The notes: generated by a model from the letters alone, not told the origin. Counted from the first letter of the stretch, positions 17,874 through 26,802 are shown. The stretch: 64,000 nt of DNA from Gemmatimonadota bacterium (GCA_007121555.1 SKKH01000012.1:1-64000), one strand, 5' to 3'. Made by a program: numbers and translations.

Positions 17874-18732
17874 CGCGAGGCCCGAGGTCGGAGTGGGGCT
17901 GATCGTATTCCTGGTCCTCTCGGTCCTGACCGTGGGTCCGGGTGCCCTCTCCGCCCAGTGGGTTTCGTCTCCCGGTGAGGGTTGGGTGGACCTGAGCCTC
18001 TTCCATCACGACACGAAGCGTACCTTCGATCAGAACGGAGAAGCTCGAACCATCTTCGCCGAGGGGCGAGCCGTGACCACCTCCATCTTCCTGACGGGGA
18101 CCGTCGGGGTGTGGAGGGGAGTCGACCTCTGGGTGGACCTGCCCTTCCATCGCCTCCGCTTCGACAATGCAGGAGGAGAGCGGAGGAGCGTAGGAGTCGG
18201 TGACCCCAGGCTCTTCGTGAGGGCGGGTCCCGAACTGGTCGGGCTTCCTGCCTGGCCGGTCGCCGTCCGAGGCGGGATGAAGCTGGACGGAGGGCAGTTC
18301 GACGTGGACGCCGAGATCATCCCCCTGGGAGAAGGGCAGCGCGACTGGGAACTCCTGCTCGAGGTGGGGCGCTCCTTCCATCCCCTCCCACTGTGGACCA
18401 TGGGCTGGGTGGGATATCGCTGGAGGCAGGAGAACGTCGAGGCCCGTCGCACGCCGGGCAACGAGCGGTTCTGGTGGTGGAGCCTGGGGGGAGAAGTGGG
18501 GCCTGTGGGATGGCGCGCCTCCCTCGAGGGCCTGTCGGGAGACCCGTGGACGCTGGAAGGGGGGATCCGGCTTCCGTCCACCCGAAGAGCCCTGCACCAG
18601 GTCTTTCTCGACCTGGATCACCCCGTGGGTCCGGGCCGAATTCGTTTGGGGGCACGAATGCCCTTCTCCGGCCGCAATCTTCCGGCGGGGCCCGCGCTGA
18701 CGACCGGGTATTTTCTGCGCTGGGGAGGCTGA
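17863..18732 (+). CDS. Predicted outer-membrane channel-like protein
   Basis: About 289 aa when begun at GTG 17863, which overlaps the DUF3179 stop and follows GGGAG by about seven bases; the frame is open further upstream inside the DUF3179 gene. The signal peptide ends near ALSAQW. The pattern (SPGEGWVDLSLFHHDTKR, WRGVDLWVDLPFHRLRF, GVGDPRLFVRAG) resembles the transporter/'phenol degradation meta-pathway' beta-barrel group. Likely co-translated with the DUF3179 lipoprotein and may be its outer-membrane partner. Confidence 0.6.
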   Translation: MGADARPEVGVGLIVFLVLSVLTVGPGALSAQWVSSPGEGWVDLSLFHHDTKRTFDQNGEARTIFAEGRAVTTSIFLTGTVGVWRGVDLWVDLPFHRLRFDNAGGERRSVGVGDPRLFVRAGPELVGLPAWPVAVRGGMKLDGGQFDVDAEIIPLGEGQRDWELLLEVGRSFHPLPLWTMGWVGYRWRQENVEARRTPGNERFWWWSLGGEVGPVGWRASLEGLSGDPWTLEGGIRLPSTRRALHQVFLDLDHPVGPGRIRLGARMPFSGRNLPAGPALTTGYFLRWGG

Positions 18733-18733
18733 A

Positions 18734-18767
18734 TTCCGAGGGACGCATTCGGGGACGTCCCTCGGAA
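18734..18767. terminator. Bidirectional hairpin between convergent genes
   Basis: Arms TTCCGAGGGACG and CGTCCCTCGGAA (12 bp, perfect) around a 10-base loop. It starts two bases after the channel gene stop and lies 37 bp from the DsrE stop on the other strand. No long T-run. Confidence 0.55.
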
Positions 18768-18803
18768 CCAGCTCCGGCGCGATCCGCGTGCCGGTTGGCT
18801 CGG

Positions 18804-19166
18804 TCAGAAGCTTACGATCTGATACCCTTCGGCGATCCGCTTCCGGATACTCGGGTGTCCCTCATACTCGCTCAGGAAGGGAATTCCGGCCTCCTTCACC
18901 TCCGCCTTCACATCGAAGGCTCCGGCGCAGAACTCACATGCTCCGGCGATCCGGTCCTTCACGGCGTTGAAGACGGGATGAAGCTTGTGCTCGGGGTCGT
19001 TGAGCCTGGGAATCCACTCTACGGCTGCCCCGTCGAAGACGAGTTCCACCTCGTCGCCGGCTTCCTTGGCTTCCTTGGTGAGTTCCAGAGCGTTGAGGAC
19101 GCGGGCGAGATCGGAGTGAGCTTCGGTACCGGCCAGAAGGAGGACGGAGAGCTTGATCATGGTCAT
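18804..19166 (-). CDS. DsrE family protein
   Basis: 120 aa from the ATG ending at 19166 with AAGGGA upstream. The family features are an N-terminal KLSVLLLAG strand, a glycine-rich turn after EAGDEVELVFDGAAVEW, and the cysteine pair C77/C80 in GACEFCAGAF, the position of the sulfur-carrying cysteine in DsrE/YchN proteins. It likely handles sulfur or persulfide in the cytoplasm. It sits between the DUF3179/channel genes and the DoxX-like gene. Confidence 0.82.
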   Translation of the reverse strand: MTMIKLSVLLLAGTEAHSDLARVLNALELTKEAKEAGDEVELVFDGAAVEWIPRLNDPEHKLHPVFNAVKDRIAGACEFCAGAFDVKAEVKEAGIPFLSEYEGHPSIRKRIAEGYQIVSF

Positions 19167-19424
19167 GATCCCTTGAGCTGAATGGTCTGGGGGTCTGAAA
19201 GTGTTGTGTCGCAAGGATAGGGGCCGCCGCGATCCGGGGTCCCCTCCCTGTGCAAGAAGCCGCCGCGCTGCTCAGAAGTTCCCTCACGCCCGGTGGGCCG
19301 AGGGTCACGGGGCCTGAAGCCATGGGTGGGGAAGACGACCCGGGGAACTCGCACCTCCCAGCGTGGATTCGTCGGGGTGAAGGTCAGTTGGAATCCAGAA
19401 CCCCCGAAACAAGCGAGGTGCACG

Positions 19425-19889
19425 ATGTTCGCTCCGAACCCTCTGGCCCACCATGCGCACTGGGCCCTTCGATTTGCCATTCTCAGCGTCTTCCTCTTCC
19501 ACGGCCTGGACAAGTTCGGAAACCTGCCCGGGTTCGCCGAGATGGCCGAACTCCCCCTGGCCCTCGCCTTCGGCGTAGCGTTCGCTGAGGCCGCCGGAGG
19601 GATCCTGGTCTTCGTGGGGGGCTTCCTCAAAGACTGGATGACCCGCCTGGGTGCGCTCCTGCTCGTCCCCGTGATGCTGGGCGCCATCACCATGGTGCAC
19701 TGGGGTCAGTGGCACTTCATGGCCACCGAGACCCATCCTATGGGAGGCATGCAGTTCCAGGTCACACTACTCATGATTCTGGTCTACTTCCTGCTCACCG
19801 GAAATCAGACGTCCGGCTACGGGGACGCAGGTCGGGGCCGGGCCACCGAGAACTCGGAGGGTCCGCGCCCGCAGATGGCGAGGAGCTAA
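19425..19889 (+). CDS. DoxX family membrane protein
   Basis: 154 aa from ATG 19425, preceded by GAGGTG. Four membrane helices with the DoxX pattern: HWALRFAILSVFLFHGLDKF, then GFAEMAEL, AFAEAAGGILVFVGGFL and a final hydrophobic ILVYFLLTG. DoxX proteins form membrane redox complexes with superoxide dismutase and thiol oxidoreductases in some bacteria. Divergent from DsrE and about 75 bp ahead of the type III PKS. Confidence 0.85.
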   Translation: MFAPNPLAHHAHWALRFAILSVFLFHGLDKFGNLPGFAEMAELPLALAFGVAFAEAAGGILVFVGGFLKDWMTRLGALLLVPVMLGAITMVHWGQWHFMATETHPMGGMQFQVTLLMILVYFLLTGNQTSGYGDAGRGRATENSEGPRPQMARS

Positions 19890-19965
19890 GCGCAGCCAAT
19901 CGGGTAGGGGAGGCGGAAGGGTCGACGGGCCTTCCGTCTCCCCGCTCTCTCGCCTACGGTATGCC

Positions 19966-21090
19966 ATGCCCGTCTTTCTCCACGCCCTCGAGACCACGGT
20001 TCCTGATCCGCACTATCGCCAGGACTGGGCGAGTGAGAAGATGCAGGCCCACGCCACCCAGCGGCGGGGCGTGCGTCGGATCATCCGGAGCATCTACCGG
20101 AACTCGGGGATCCAGAAGCGCCATTCCGTTATCGACGACTGGGGTGGACAAGGGGGCGAGCCCCTCTTCTTCGACGCCGACGACACCCTCCTGCCCACCC
20201 CCGATACGCGAACCCGGAACGAGGTCTACACCCGGGAGGCCCGTCGGCACTTCGTGGACCTGGCCCAATCGGTCGTCGACGCCGCGCCTGGCTTCAAGGC
20301 CGAGGACGTGACCCATGTAGTGACGATTTCCTGCACGGGATTCTTCGCCCCTGGCCCGGACTACCACGTGGTGCGGGCGCTGGGTCTACCCGGCACCACC
20401 CAGCGATACCACGTGGGCTTCATGGGCTGTTACGCCGCGTTCCAGGGGCTGCGGATGGCCGAGGCCTTCTGCCGGAGCGACCCCGATGCGGTGGTCCTCG
20501 TCCTGAGCGTAGAGCTCTGCACCCTCCACCTGAGGTTCACCGAAAACACGGATGACCTCATTGCCGGGGCGGTCTTCGCCGATGGGGGGGCCGGGGCGCT
20601 GGTCAGCGCCCGTGAGCCCGTGAACCGGAGCGAGTCGCCCCCAGCCCTGACTCTGGAGGCCTTCCACTCCGAGCTCATCCCCGAGGGGGAGGGAGACATG
20701 GCGTGGACCGTGGGGAACGAGGGATTCCAGATGAAGCTCTCGACCTACGTGCCGGATCTGATCCGCGCCAACGTGGGGGCTGTCGTCAGTGGGATCTTGG
20801 ACCGCTCCGGACTGGAGAGGGGTGCGGTGGATCATTGGGCCATCCATCCGGGTGGACGGGCGATCCTGGACAAGGCGGAGGAGAGCCTCGGTCTGGGTGC
20901 GTCCGCTCTGGATCCGTCCCGGCGCGTGCTCAGCGAGTACGGAAACATGAGCAGCGCCACCGTCCTCTTCGTCCTGAAGGAGATGATGGGGAGGGGAGAC
21001 CTCAAGCAGGGAGAGCGGATCCTGGCGCTGGCCTTCGGGCCGGGGCTCACGGTGGAGTCGGGGCTCCTTCGCGTGGGACCTGGAGGGTGA
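19966..21090 (+). CDS. Type III polyketide synthase (chalcone synthase family)
   Basis: 374 aa, normal length. The catalytic triad is visible: Cys155 in YHVGFMGCYAAF, His294 in WAIHPGG, Asn327 in LSEYGNMSSATV. A closing AFGPGLTVESGLL is family-typical. These enzymes extend an acyl-CoA starter with malonyl-CoA and cyclise to pyrones, resorcinols or phloroglucinols. No methyltransferase or oxidase that usually accompanies alkylresorcinol synthases is adjacent; the DoxX-like gene precedes it. Product unknown. The start ATG has no clear ribosome-binding site. Confidence 0.92.
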   Translation: MPVFLHALETTVPDPHYRQDWASEKMQAHATQRRGVRRIIRSIYRNSGIQKRHSVIDDWGGQGGEPLFFDADDTLLPTPDTRTRNEVYTREARRHFVDLAQSVVDAAPGFKAEDVTHVVTISCTGFFAPGPDYHVVRALGLPGTTQRYHVGFMGCYAAFQGLRMAEAFCRSDPDAVVLVLSVELCTLHLRFTENTDDLIAGAVFADGGAGALVSAREPVNRSESPPALTLEAFHSELIPEGEGDMAWTVGNEGFQMKLSTYVPDLIRANVGAVVSGILDRSGLERGAVDHWAIHPGGRAILDKAEESLGLGASALDPSRRVLSEYGNMSSATVLFVLKEMMGRGDLKQGERILALAFGPGLTVESGLLRVGPGG

Positions 21091-21091
21091 C

Positions 21092-21132
21092 CCGAGGTTC
21101 CCCGAGTCCAAGTTGGACTCGGGGAACCTCGG
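21092..21132. terminator. Long perfect hairpin between convergent genes
   Basis: A 20-bp perfect inverted repeat (left arm from 21092, CCGAGGTTCCCCGAGTCCAA) separated by a single base. It starts two bases after the PKS stop and ends seven bases before the stop of the opposite gene. Probable bidirectional transcription end; no T-tract. Confidence 0.6.
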
Positions 21133-21139
21133 CGTCGCG

Positions 21140-22519
21140 TCAGTCCCAGACCTCGTACATTCCCTGACTGCGAGGGCCCAGAATCCCCAGCCGGGACGGA
21201 GCTCCCCCGACCCCGATCCGGCGCAGGACTTCACCCGCGTCCGTGTCGACGATCACGACCTCACCGGTGGTGGGGCTCGCCACGGCCGCGATCCCTTCGA
21301 CTCCGGACACCTGGTGCGCCCGAGGGCTGTCCCCTGAGAGTGCGGGGGTCACCTCGATAGTATGCACGAGCTCCCGGGTTGCGGCCGAATAGACGTACAG
21401 GGCGCCCTGGGTCGTCATCACGAGGATCCGGTCCCGCCGGGGTTCTACGGCCCAGGAATGATCCAGCACCCCCTGGGGAAGGGAGGGGAGGAGATGGACG
21501 GCACCCGTCCGGACGTCCACCGTCCCGAGCCGGCGTTGGGGCGCGTCGTGCCCCGGAGGCGTGAGGAACATCCCCAGAATCACGGAGGCGCCGGAGGCGG
21601 CCCATGCGTTTCGGAGTCCCAGCTCGGCCAGCTCTCCGTCCCACTCGTGCTTCTCCGCCGTCACCGAGCTTCCCTGGGCCTGAATCAAGACCATCCCGTC
21701 GCGACAGCCGAATACCGTGGTGGTTCCGCTTGCCGCGTTTCCGTGCATCCCTGGGCAGTTGTCCACTTCAGCGACCCGCTGCCCCGACTCGTCGTACACG
21801 TGCACGGCGTGCGGGAGTCCGCCCTCCGGGTTGCGGGGGGCCACGACGAAGAAGGATCGGTCCCCGCTGATGACCGCGCTCGAGCCACTGTGGTGGGGGC
21901 CTCCCGTCTCGATCTCGAAGGCGATCCGCGGGCTCCCGGCGAAGAAGTCCTCTTCATGAAACCAGGCGGCCAGGCCGTTCCCATCGAAGAAGGTCGACAT
22001 CCACCCCTCGTTCCCGCTGAAGTGCGTGGGAAGGGGGGCGTCCACCACGAAGTCGAGAAGCTTCGCATCGTGGAGGTGCGCTTTGTCCCCCTCGGTCCAG
22101 CTTCCGCCGTCCAGGAAGTGGACCCGGTCCGAAGCACGCTGCTGGAGCACCGCATAGCGCCCGGAGTGGGAAACGGCCACGTAGCTCGCTGGGCCCACGA
22201 GGTCGAACTCGTGGAGGGCAGCTCCCTCAGCGAGGGAGACAACCCGTCCCATGGGTTCGTTCGCGTCCGTGACCACGATCCGCTGAAGCTCCTCGGCCGA
22301 GATCAGCGTCGGCTCCGGATCGGGATCGGGTCCGGGGGCCGCCGTCGGTCCATCGTCGGAACATGCGGCGAGGACGATGAGCGACACCGAGGCCAGAAGG
22401 AAGGCGGTGCTCCGCCTGAGATCGAACCGACGGTGGTGGAACCGGGGGGACGGGGGGCAGACGGGGGCATGGGGATTCATGGCCGATCTGAAGTCGTAGA
22501 GAGGAAGTTCAGGCTCCAT
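21140..22519 (-). CDS. Beta-propeller lipoprotein, possibly AztD-like
   Basis: 459 aa from the first ATG; an alternative start ends at 22480. An Arg-rich N-region, hydrophobic core and lipobox VLAAC (about residue 52) make it a lipoprotein. Repeated strands with histidine-rich segments (HLHDAKLLD, GGPHHSGSS, CPGMHGNAAS, DHSWAVEPRRDRIL, and GEVVIVDTDAGEV) suggest a seven-bladed propeller. The overall layout recalls the periplasmic zinc chaperone AztD, but no zinc ABC transporter is adjacent, so this is tentative. An AT-rich palindromic sequence lies just upstream. Confidence 0.6.
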   Translation of the reverse strand: MEPELPLYDFRSAMNPHAPVCPPSPRFHHRRFDLRRSTAFLLASVSLIVLAACSDDGPTAAPGPDPDPEPTLISAEELQRIVVTDANEPMGRVVSLAEGAALHEFDLVGPASYVAVSHSGRYAVLQQRASDRVHFLDGGSWTEGDKAHLHDAKLLDFVVDAPLPTHFSGNEGWMSTFFDGNGLAAWFHEEDFFAGSPRIAFEIETGGPHHSGSSAVISGDRSFFVVAPRNPEGGLPHAVHVYDESGQRVAEVDNCPGMHGNAASGTTTVFGCRDGMVLIQAQGSSVTAEKHEWDGELAELGLRNAWAASGASVILGMFLTPPGHDAPQRRLGTVDVRTGAVHLLPSLPQGVLDHSWAVEPRRDRILVMTTQGALYVYSAATRELVHTIEVTPALSGDSPRAHQVSGVEGIAAVASPTTGEVVIVDTDAGEVLRRIGVGGAPSRLGILGPRSQGMYEVWD

Positions 22520-22535
22520 GGTGCGACTGAGAACC

Positions 22536-22550
22536 TGTTATCATAATTGG
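22536..22550 (-). promoter_or_regulatory. AT-rich palindromic promoter/operator candidate
   Basis: TGTTATCATAATTGG, with a TTATcATAA palindromic core, stands out in GC-rich sequence 17 bp before the start of the propeller lipoprotein. It could be a -10 element (TATGAT on the minus strand) or a Zur/Fur-type operator. A weak call from composition only. Confidence 0.3.
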
Positions 22551-22774
22551 TCCTCAACAGTACGGGCTGCTCGGGAGCCCGTCAAGCCCGCCTCTCCTCG
22601 ATGGCGGGTGGCGGGATCTCTTTCACCACCGCCCGGAAGGATCTGCCCACGGATCGCAGTGCGAGGGGCCAGAGGAACTCCAGATGGGCCTGACTCGCGG
22701 CACTCGGCTTGCAGCCGATCAGGGACGAGACCCACCCCGCGGTGGGATCATCCGACTCCGACTCCGAGGTGGTA

Positions 22775-23338
22775 ATGGCTCCCGATTCCCGAGGCTTCAT
22801 CGGTTCCGCTCTCCTGATCGCCCTGGCCCTCCTGGCTCTGGCCGCCGCGGCCGTCGAGGCTCAGGCTCCCCAGGCCCTGAGCCCCGGGACCCGCTCCCTT
22901 TCCTTCGGAATCGATGGGAGTGGGACGTCGGAAGCCGGGATCTGGTACTTCCTGTCCCAGCGTAGCAGCGTGGGGCTCCTGGGGTCGCTGGACTGGATGT
23001 CGGAGGATCGGGGTGCGGACGACGACCGGTCGCATCTCGAGATGACCTTGGGCCCCCGGGTGAAGTGGTACCTGACGAATCCGGCCCGGGTCGCCCCCTT
23101 CTGGCATGGAGGCTTCTCCTTCGGCCACGTGCGGAGTTCTCGGGAGGGGAGGGAGGACCGCACGGGTCGGACCCTGGGTGTCGAGGGGGGATTCGGTGTC
23201 GACTGGTTCCCGGTGGAGCAGATGTCGGTGGGAGGGTGGACCGGACTTCGCCTGCGCGACGAGCGTCTGCCTTCAGGCGATACCCGCACCCGGCTGACGA
23301 CCCTGACGACCGGCCTGCGCGTGCACCTCTACTTCTAG
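22775..23338 (+). CDS. Predicted outer-membrane beta-barrel protein
   Basis: 187 aa from ATG 22775 with GAGGTGG upstream. A signal peptide ends near VEAQAP. The mature part has alternating strands (SLSFGIDGSGTSEAGIWYFL, PRVKWYLT, GFGVDWFPVEQMSVGGWTGL) and the terminal LRVHLYF expected for an outer-membrane barrel recognised by BamA. No specific family recognised. It is followed by a strong terminator hairpin. Confidence 0.65.
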   Translation: MAPDSRGFIGSALLIALALLALAAAAVEAQAPQALSPGTRSLSFGIDGSGTSEAGIWYFLSQRSSVGLLGSLDWMSEDRGADDDRSHLEMTLGPRVKWYLTNPARVAPFWHGGFSFGHVRSSREGREDRTGRTLGVEGGFGVDWFPVEQMSVGGWTGLRLRDERLPSGDTRTRLTTLTTGLRVHLYF

Positions 23339-23366
23339 AGCTCCGAGCCAGGGGCGAAAAAGCCAA

Positions 23367-23397
23367 GGGGGGAGGGGCGATCGTCGCCCCTCCCCCC
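23367..23397. terminator. Strong hairpin terminator
   Basis: A 14-bp perfect GC stem (GGGGGGAGGGGCGA) with a three-base loop, followed by TCTTG. It lies 28 bp after the barrel gene stop and 36 bp from the end of pruA, so it probably ends both convergent transcripts. Confidence 0.8.
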
Positions 23398-23433
23398 TCT
23401 TGCGTCGTCGGTGTGACGGAAACGGCCCGACTA

Positions 23434-25074
23434 CTACTCTCCCATGTGGGGATACGTCCAGTCCACGGCAGGCACGAAGGTCTCCTTGATCGACCGGGGG
23501 CTGACCCAGCGGAGCAGGTTGAAGATGGACCCGGCCTTGTCGTTCGTGCCGGAGGCCCGGGAGCCACCGAAGGGCTGCTGGCCCACCACCGAGCCGGTGG
23601 GCTTGTCGTTCACATAGAAGTTTCCGGCGGCGTGCCGCAGGATCCTGTGGGCCGTCTGGATGTCGGCTCGATCCCGGGCCCAGACGGCTCCGGTGAGGCC
23701 GTACGGGCTGGTATCGTCGACCAGCTCCAGGAGCTCAGACCACTTTTCCCTGGACCACTTCGTGTCGTCGTAGACGTAGACGGTGAGGATGGGTCCGAAG
23801 AGTTCCCGGACCATGGTGTCGGAGCGGGGATCCTCGGTCCGCAGGATCGTTGGATCCACGAACCAGCCCTCCGAGTCGTCGGTTCCCCCTCCCGCCACGA
23901 TCTCCAGCCCGTCGGCCTTCGCCTGCTGGATCGCGTCCCGGTGCTTGCCGAACGCGCCTCCGTCGATCACGGCGCCCATGAAGGTGGAGAGATCTCCCAC
24001 ATCCCCCATGGTGATCTCTGCGGTGATGCCCTTCACGTGCTCCTCCACCGCGGGCCAGATCGATCGCGGGATGTACGCCCGCGAGGCGGCGGAGCACTTC
24101 TGTCCCTGGTACTCGAAGGCCCCCCGCGCCATGGCCACGGCCAGGGCTTCGGGATCCGTGGAAGGATGGGCCACGATGAAGTCCTTCCCCCCGCTCTCTC
24201 CCACGATCCGGGGAAAGGTCCTGTACTGGTCCAGGTTCTCACCCGCACGCTTCCAGAGCGACTTCAGCACCGTGGAGGATCCGGTGAAGTGAAGGCCGGC
24301 AAAGTCCTCATGCGCCATGGCCACCTCGGCGGTGAGGGCCCCGTCGCCATGCACCAGGTTGATCACTCCGTCGGGGAGCCCGGCCTTCCGGAAGACCTCC
24401 ATGGTGTAGTGGGCCGCCAGCGCCTGCTTCTCCGAGGGCTTCCAGACCGCCACATTCCCCATGATGGCGGGAGCCGAGGGCAGATTTCCCGCGATGGCCG
24501 TGAAGTTGAAGGGGGTGATGGCCAGGACGAACCCCTCCAGGGGCCGGTAGTCCATCTGGTTCCACATTCCGTCGGGAGAGAAGGGCTGCTCCTCCAGGAT
24601 CCGCTGGCCGTAGTGGACGTTGAAGCGCAGGAAGTCCACCAGTTCGCAGACCGCGTCGATCTCCGCCTGATACGCGGACTTGGACTGTCCCAGGATCGTG
24701 GCGGCGTTCAGGGTGTCCCGGTACGGCCCACTGATGAGGTCGGCTGCCTTCAGGAAGACCGCCGCACGCTCTTCGAAGGGCGTCTCGGCCCAGTCCCGGG
24801 CGGCCTTCAGCGAGGCCTCCACCGCCGACTCCACCTGGGAGCGCCCGGTGGAATGGACCCGGGCCAGCTCACGGGCGTGATTGTGCGGGGACACCTGGCT
24901 GAAGGTGCCTTCGCCCTTCACCTCCTGCCCCCCGATCACGAGCGGAGCTTCGATCGTCTCCTTCTCCATGGCTCGGACCCGAGCCTTCAGAGACGCCCGT
25001 TCCGGTGACCCGGGCGCGTAGGGAAGAATTGGCTCGTTCACTGGGGTCGGCACGGGCACTCGGCCGTCGCTCAT
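23434..25074 (-). CDS. pruA: L-glutamate gamma-semialdehyde (P5C) dehydrogenase
   Basis: 546 aa, NAD-dependent aldehyde dehydrogenase of the mitochondrial-like PruA group. It oxidises pyrroline-5-carboxylate/glutamate semialdehyde to glutamate in proline breakdown. Visible: ITPFNFTAIAGNLPSAPA, general base E293 in VGESGGKDF, nucleophile C327 in EYQGQKCSAASR, and the C-terminal QQPFGGSRASGTNDKAG. No proline dehydrogenase lies in the window. Stand-alone gene with terminator beyond its stop. Confidence 0.96.
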   Translation of the reverse strand: MSDGRVPVPTPVNEPILPYAPGSPERASLKARVRAMEKETIEAPLVIGGQEVKGEGTFSQVSPHNHARELARVHSTGRSQVESAVEASLKAARDWAETPFEERAAVFLKAADLISGPYRDTLNAATILGQSKSAYQAEIDAVCELVDFLRFNVHYGQRILEEQPFSPDGMWNQMDYRPLEGFVLAITPFNFTAIAGNLPSAPAIMGNVAVWKPSEKQALAAHYTMEVFRKAGLPDGVINLVHGDGALTAEVAMAHEDFAGLHFTGSSTVLKSLWKRAGENLDQYRTFPRIVGESGGKDFIVAHPSTDPEALAVAMARGAFEYQGQKCSAASRAYIPRSIWPAVEEHVKGITAEITMGDVGDLSTFMGAVIDGGAFGKHRDAIQQAKADGLEIVAGGGTDDSEGWFVDPTILRTEDPRSDTMVRELFGPILTVYVYDDTKWSREKWSELLELVDDTSPYGLTGAVWARDRADIQTAHRILRHAAGNFYVNDKPTGSVVGQQPFGGSRASGTNDKAGSIFNLLRWVSPRSIKETFVPAVDWTYPHMGE

Positions 25075-25261
25075 GGGCTCAGCCTCCTGTTGAGGAATGG
25101 ATCAGAAATGGATCGCGATCGTTCGCTGGGTCGGTTCGTTCGGGTAGTGGGTCCAGACTTCCATCCGGCTGGATCTGGGCCAGAACGGCGGACCACAGAT
25201 GGAACTTGTCACACTGGGACCGCTTCGGGGAAGGGTTGCGGGGCGGCACCCTCGGCTCCGT

Positions 25262-25654
25262 TCAGCGCGAGGCTGAGGCCGAGGGGGCGGCGGCGTCCTG
25301 GATATCGAGAGAGATCCGGTGCGACAGGGAGTCGCCGCCGAAGGTGAAGACCCAGGCCTCCACATCGTAGTCGCCGGGGGTGGTGTAGACATGCTCGAGG
25401 TCATGCGCCATCCAACGGGCCCCGTGTCCCACGAGGGTGTCGGCGGCCCCGTCCCCGAAGCGGGTCACGAGGAGGGCCAGCGCCTCTCCCTGCGCCGACG
25501 ACTCGAACTGGACCGACTCACCCACCTCGAGGGTGCCACCCGTCTGCACGACCTCGACCTGAAGGGGGCCGGGGTCATGAATCGACCCGTGCTCGCAGCC
25601 TCCCAGGAAGGACCCGAGGGCGGCCAGGAGGAACATGGCTCCAGCGCGCCTCAT
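25262..25654 (-). CDS. Small lipoprotein with PKD-like domain
   Basis: 130 aa. Lipobox SFLGGC (Cys20). The remainder reads as one Ig/PKD-like beta-sandwich: LEVGESVQFESSAQG, VTRFGDGAADT, and LEHVYTTPGDYDVEAWVF, the last matching the PKD Y-x-x-x-G-x-Y strand. The start overlaps the stop of the M28 peptidase gene by 4 bp (ATGA), so it is co-translated and may be an accessory surface module. Function unknown. Confidence 0.7.
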   Translation of the reverse strand: MRRAGAMFLLAALGSFLGGCEHGSIHDPGPLQVEVVQTGGTLEVGESVQFESSAQGEALALLVTRFGDGAADTLVGHGARWMAHDLEHVYTTPGDYDVEAWVFTFGGDSLSHRISLDIQDAAAPSASASR

Positions 25655-26802
25655 CGTAGAATTCCTCCGACGGTGTCAGCGGCCCGGGCCTGACGTATCA
25701 TCTCACCCTCCCGGTCGGCGACGATGACGAAGTCCAGGATCGTCTCGACGGCCCGGACAAAGAAGTCGGGGGTGATGGCATCGAAGGTATCGGAGGGATG
25801 ATGGTAGCCCGGATGGTCCTCGACTCCGAAGTAGACGAAGGGGATGCCGACCTCGTGGAAGGGGCCGTGGTCGGAGGCCATCGTCCAGTCCTCTCCCGGG
25901 GGCAGGTCCGGGGTGTCGTGCCCTCGAAGGAGCTCGACCGGGGCGTCGGACGCGACCTCGTCCACGAGATCCACCAGGAAGGGGTAGTGATAGGTGCCCA
26001 CCGCGTAGAGCTCGTCCTCCTCGTTTCGACTGACCATGTCCAGGTTGATGTTCATGATCACCCGGTCCAGGGCGAGAGGCGGATCCGCGATGAAGGCCCT
26101 GGCGCCCTGCAGGCCCATCTCCTCGGCATCCGTGAATAGGAAGAGGATGGAGTGTTCCGTCGGATTCGTCAGAAAGTAGTGGGCCAGCGAGAGGAGGGCC
26201 GCGGTGCCCGAGGCGTTGTCATCGGCCCCGTTGAAGATCTCGTCGTCGACCACGCCCAGGTGGTCGTAGTGGGCCGTGAGCACGAAAACCTCTTCCGGAT
26301 TCCGGGTTCCCTCCACCATGGCCATGAGGTTGAGGCCCCTGTAGTTCCGTCCGTCCCGCTGGTTGGTGAAGTGGAATTCGTGGATGCGCCCTCCACTCGG
26401 CGCAGGAACGTTCATGTCGTCCAGGCGCTCGAGGATGAATCGCCGCGCCCTCTCATTCCCAGGGCTTCCGGTCCGCCTGCCCTCCATGGAATCGTGGGCC
26501 AGAACCGAGAGGTCGTGGAGGAGCTGATCGCCATCGATCCTGGTGCGGACGGGGATGGCGGGGGGAAGGACCTCGAGGAATGAGGGCCCCCCGTGGACGG
26601 ACGGGGCCGCTTGGAGGGGTGAGGTCCACGCCTCCGACAGGGCGGAGTCCCGGGGCGCCTCGGCGGTGGCGTCTGAGACCCCCATGAGCGCCGACAGCGA
26701 GAGGAGAACCAGGGCCCACCAGGCCATGAGTCCGAGGGACGGGCGGTGGGATGGGAGGGGACGAGCCATGGGAGCGCACGGTCTGAGGTGGGGGGATTCC
26801 AC
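25651..26802 (-). CDS. Exported M28 family zinc aminopeptidase
   Basis: 383 aa from a GTG at 26802; an ATG ending at 26769 is an equally good start. A hydrophobic signal (WWALVLLSLSALMG) precedes a cleavage region. The M28 di-zinc site is complete: LTAHYDHLG, FNGADDNASG, FTDAEEMGLQG, NINLDMVSR and HPGYHHPSDTFD. The enzyme releases N-terminal residues from peptides outside the cytoplasm. Coupled to the small PKD lipoprotein. Confidence 0.9.
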   Translation of the reverse strand: MESPHLRPCAPMARPLPSHRPSLGLMAWWALVLLSLSALMGVSDATAEAPRDSALSEAWTSPLQAAPSVHGGPSFLEVLPPAIPVRTRIDGDQLLHDLSVLAHDSMEGRRTGSPGNERARRFILERLDDMNVPAPSGGRIHEFHFTNQRDGRNYRGLNLMAMVEGTRNPEEVFVLTAHYDHLGVVDDEIFNGADDNASGTAALLSLAHYFLTNPTEHSILFLFTDAEEMGLQGARAFIADPPLALDRVIMNINLDMVSRNEEDELYAVGTYHYPFLVDLVDEVASDAPVELLRGHDTPDLPPGEDWTMASDHGPFHEVGIPFVYFGVEDHPGYHHPSDTFDAITPDFFVRAVETILDFVIVADREGEMIRQARAADTVGGILR

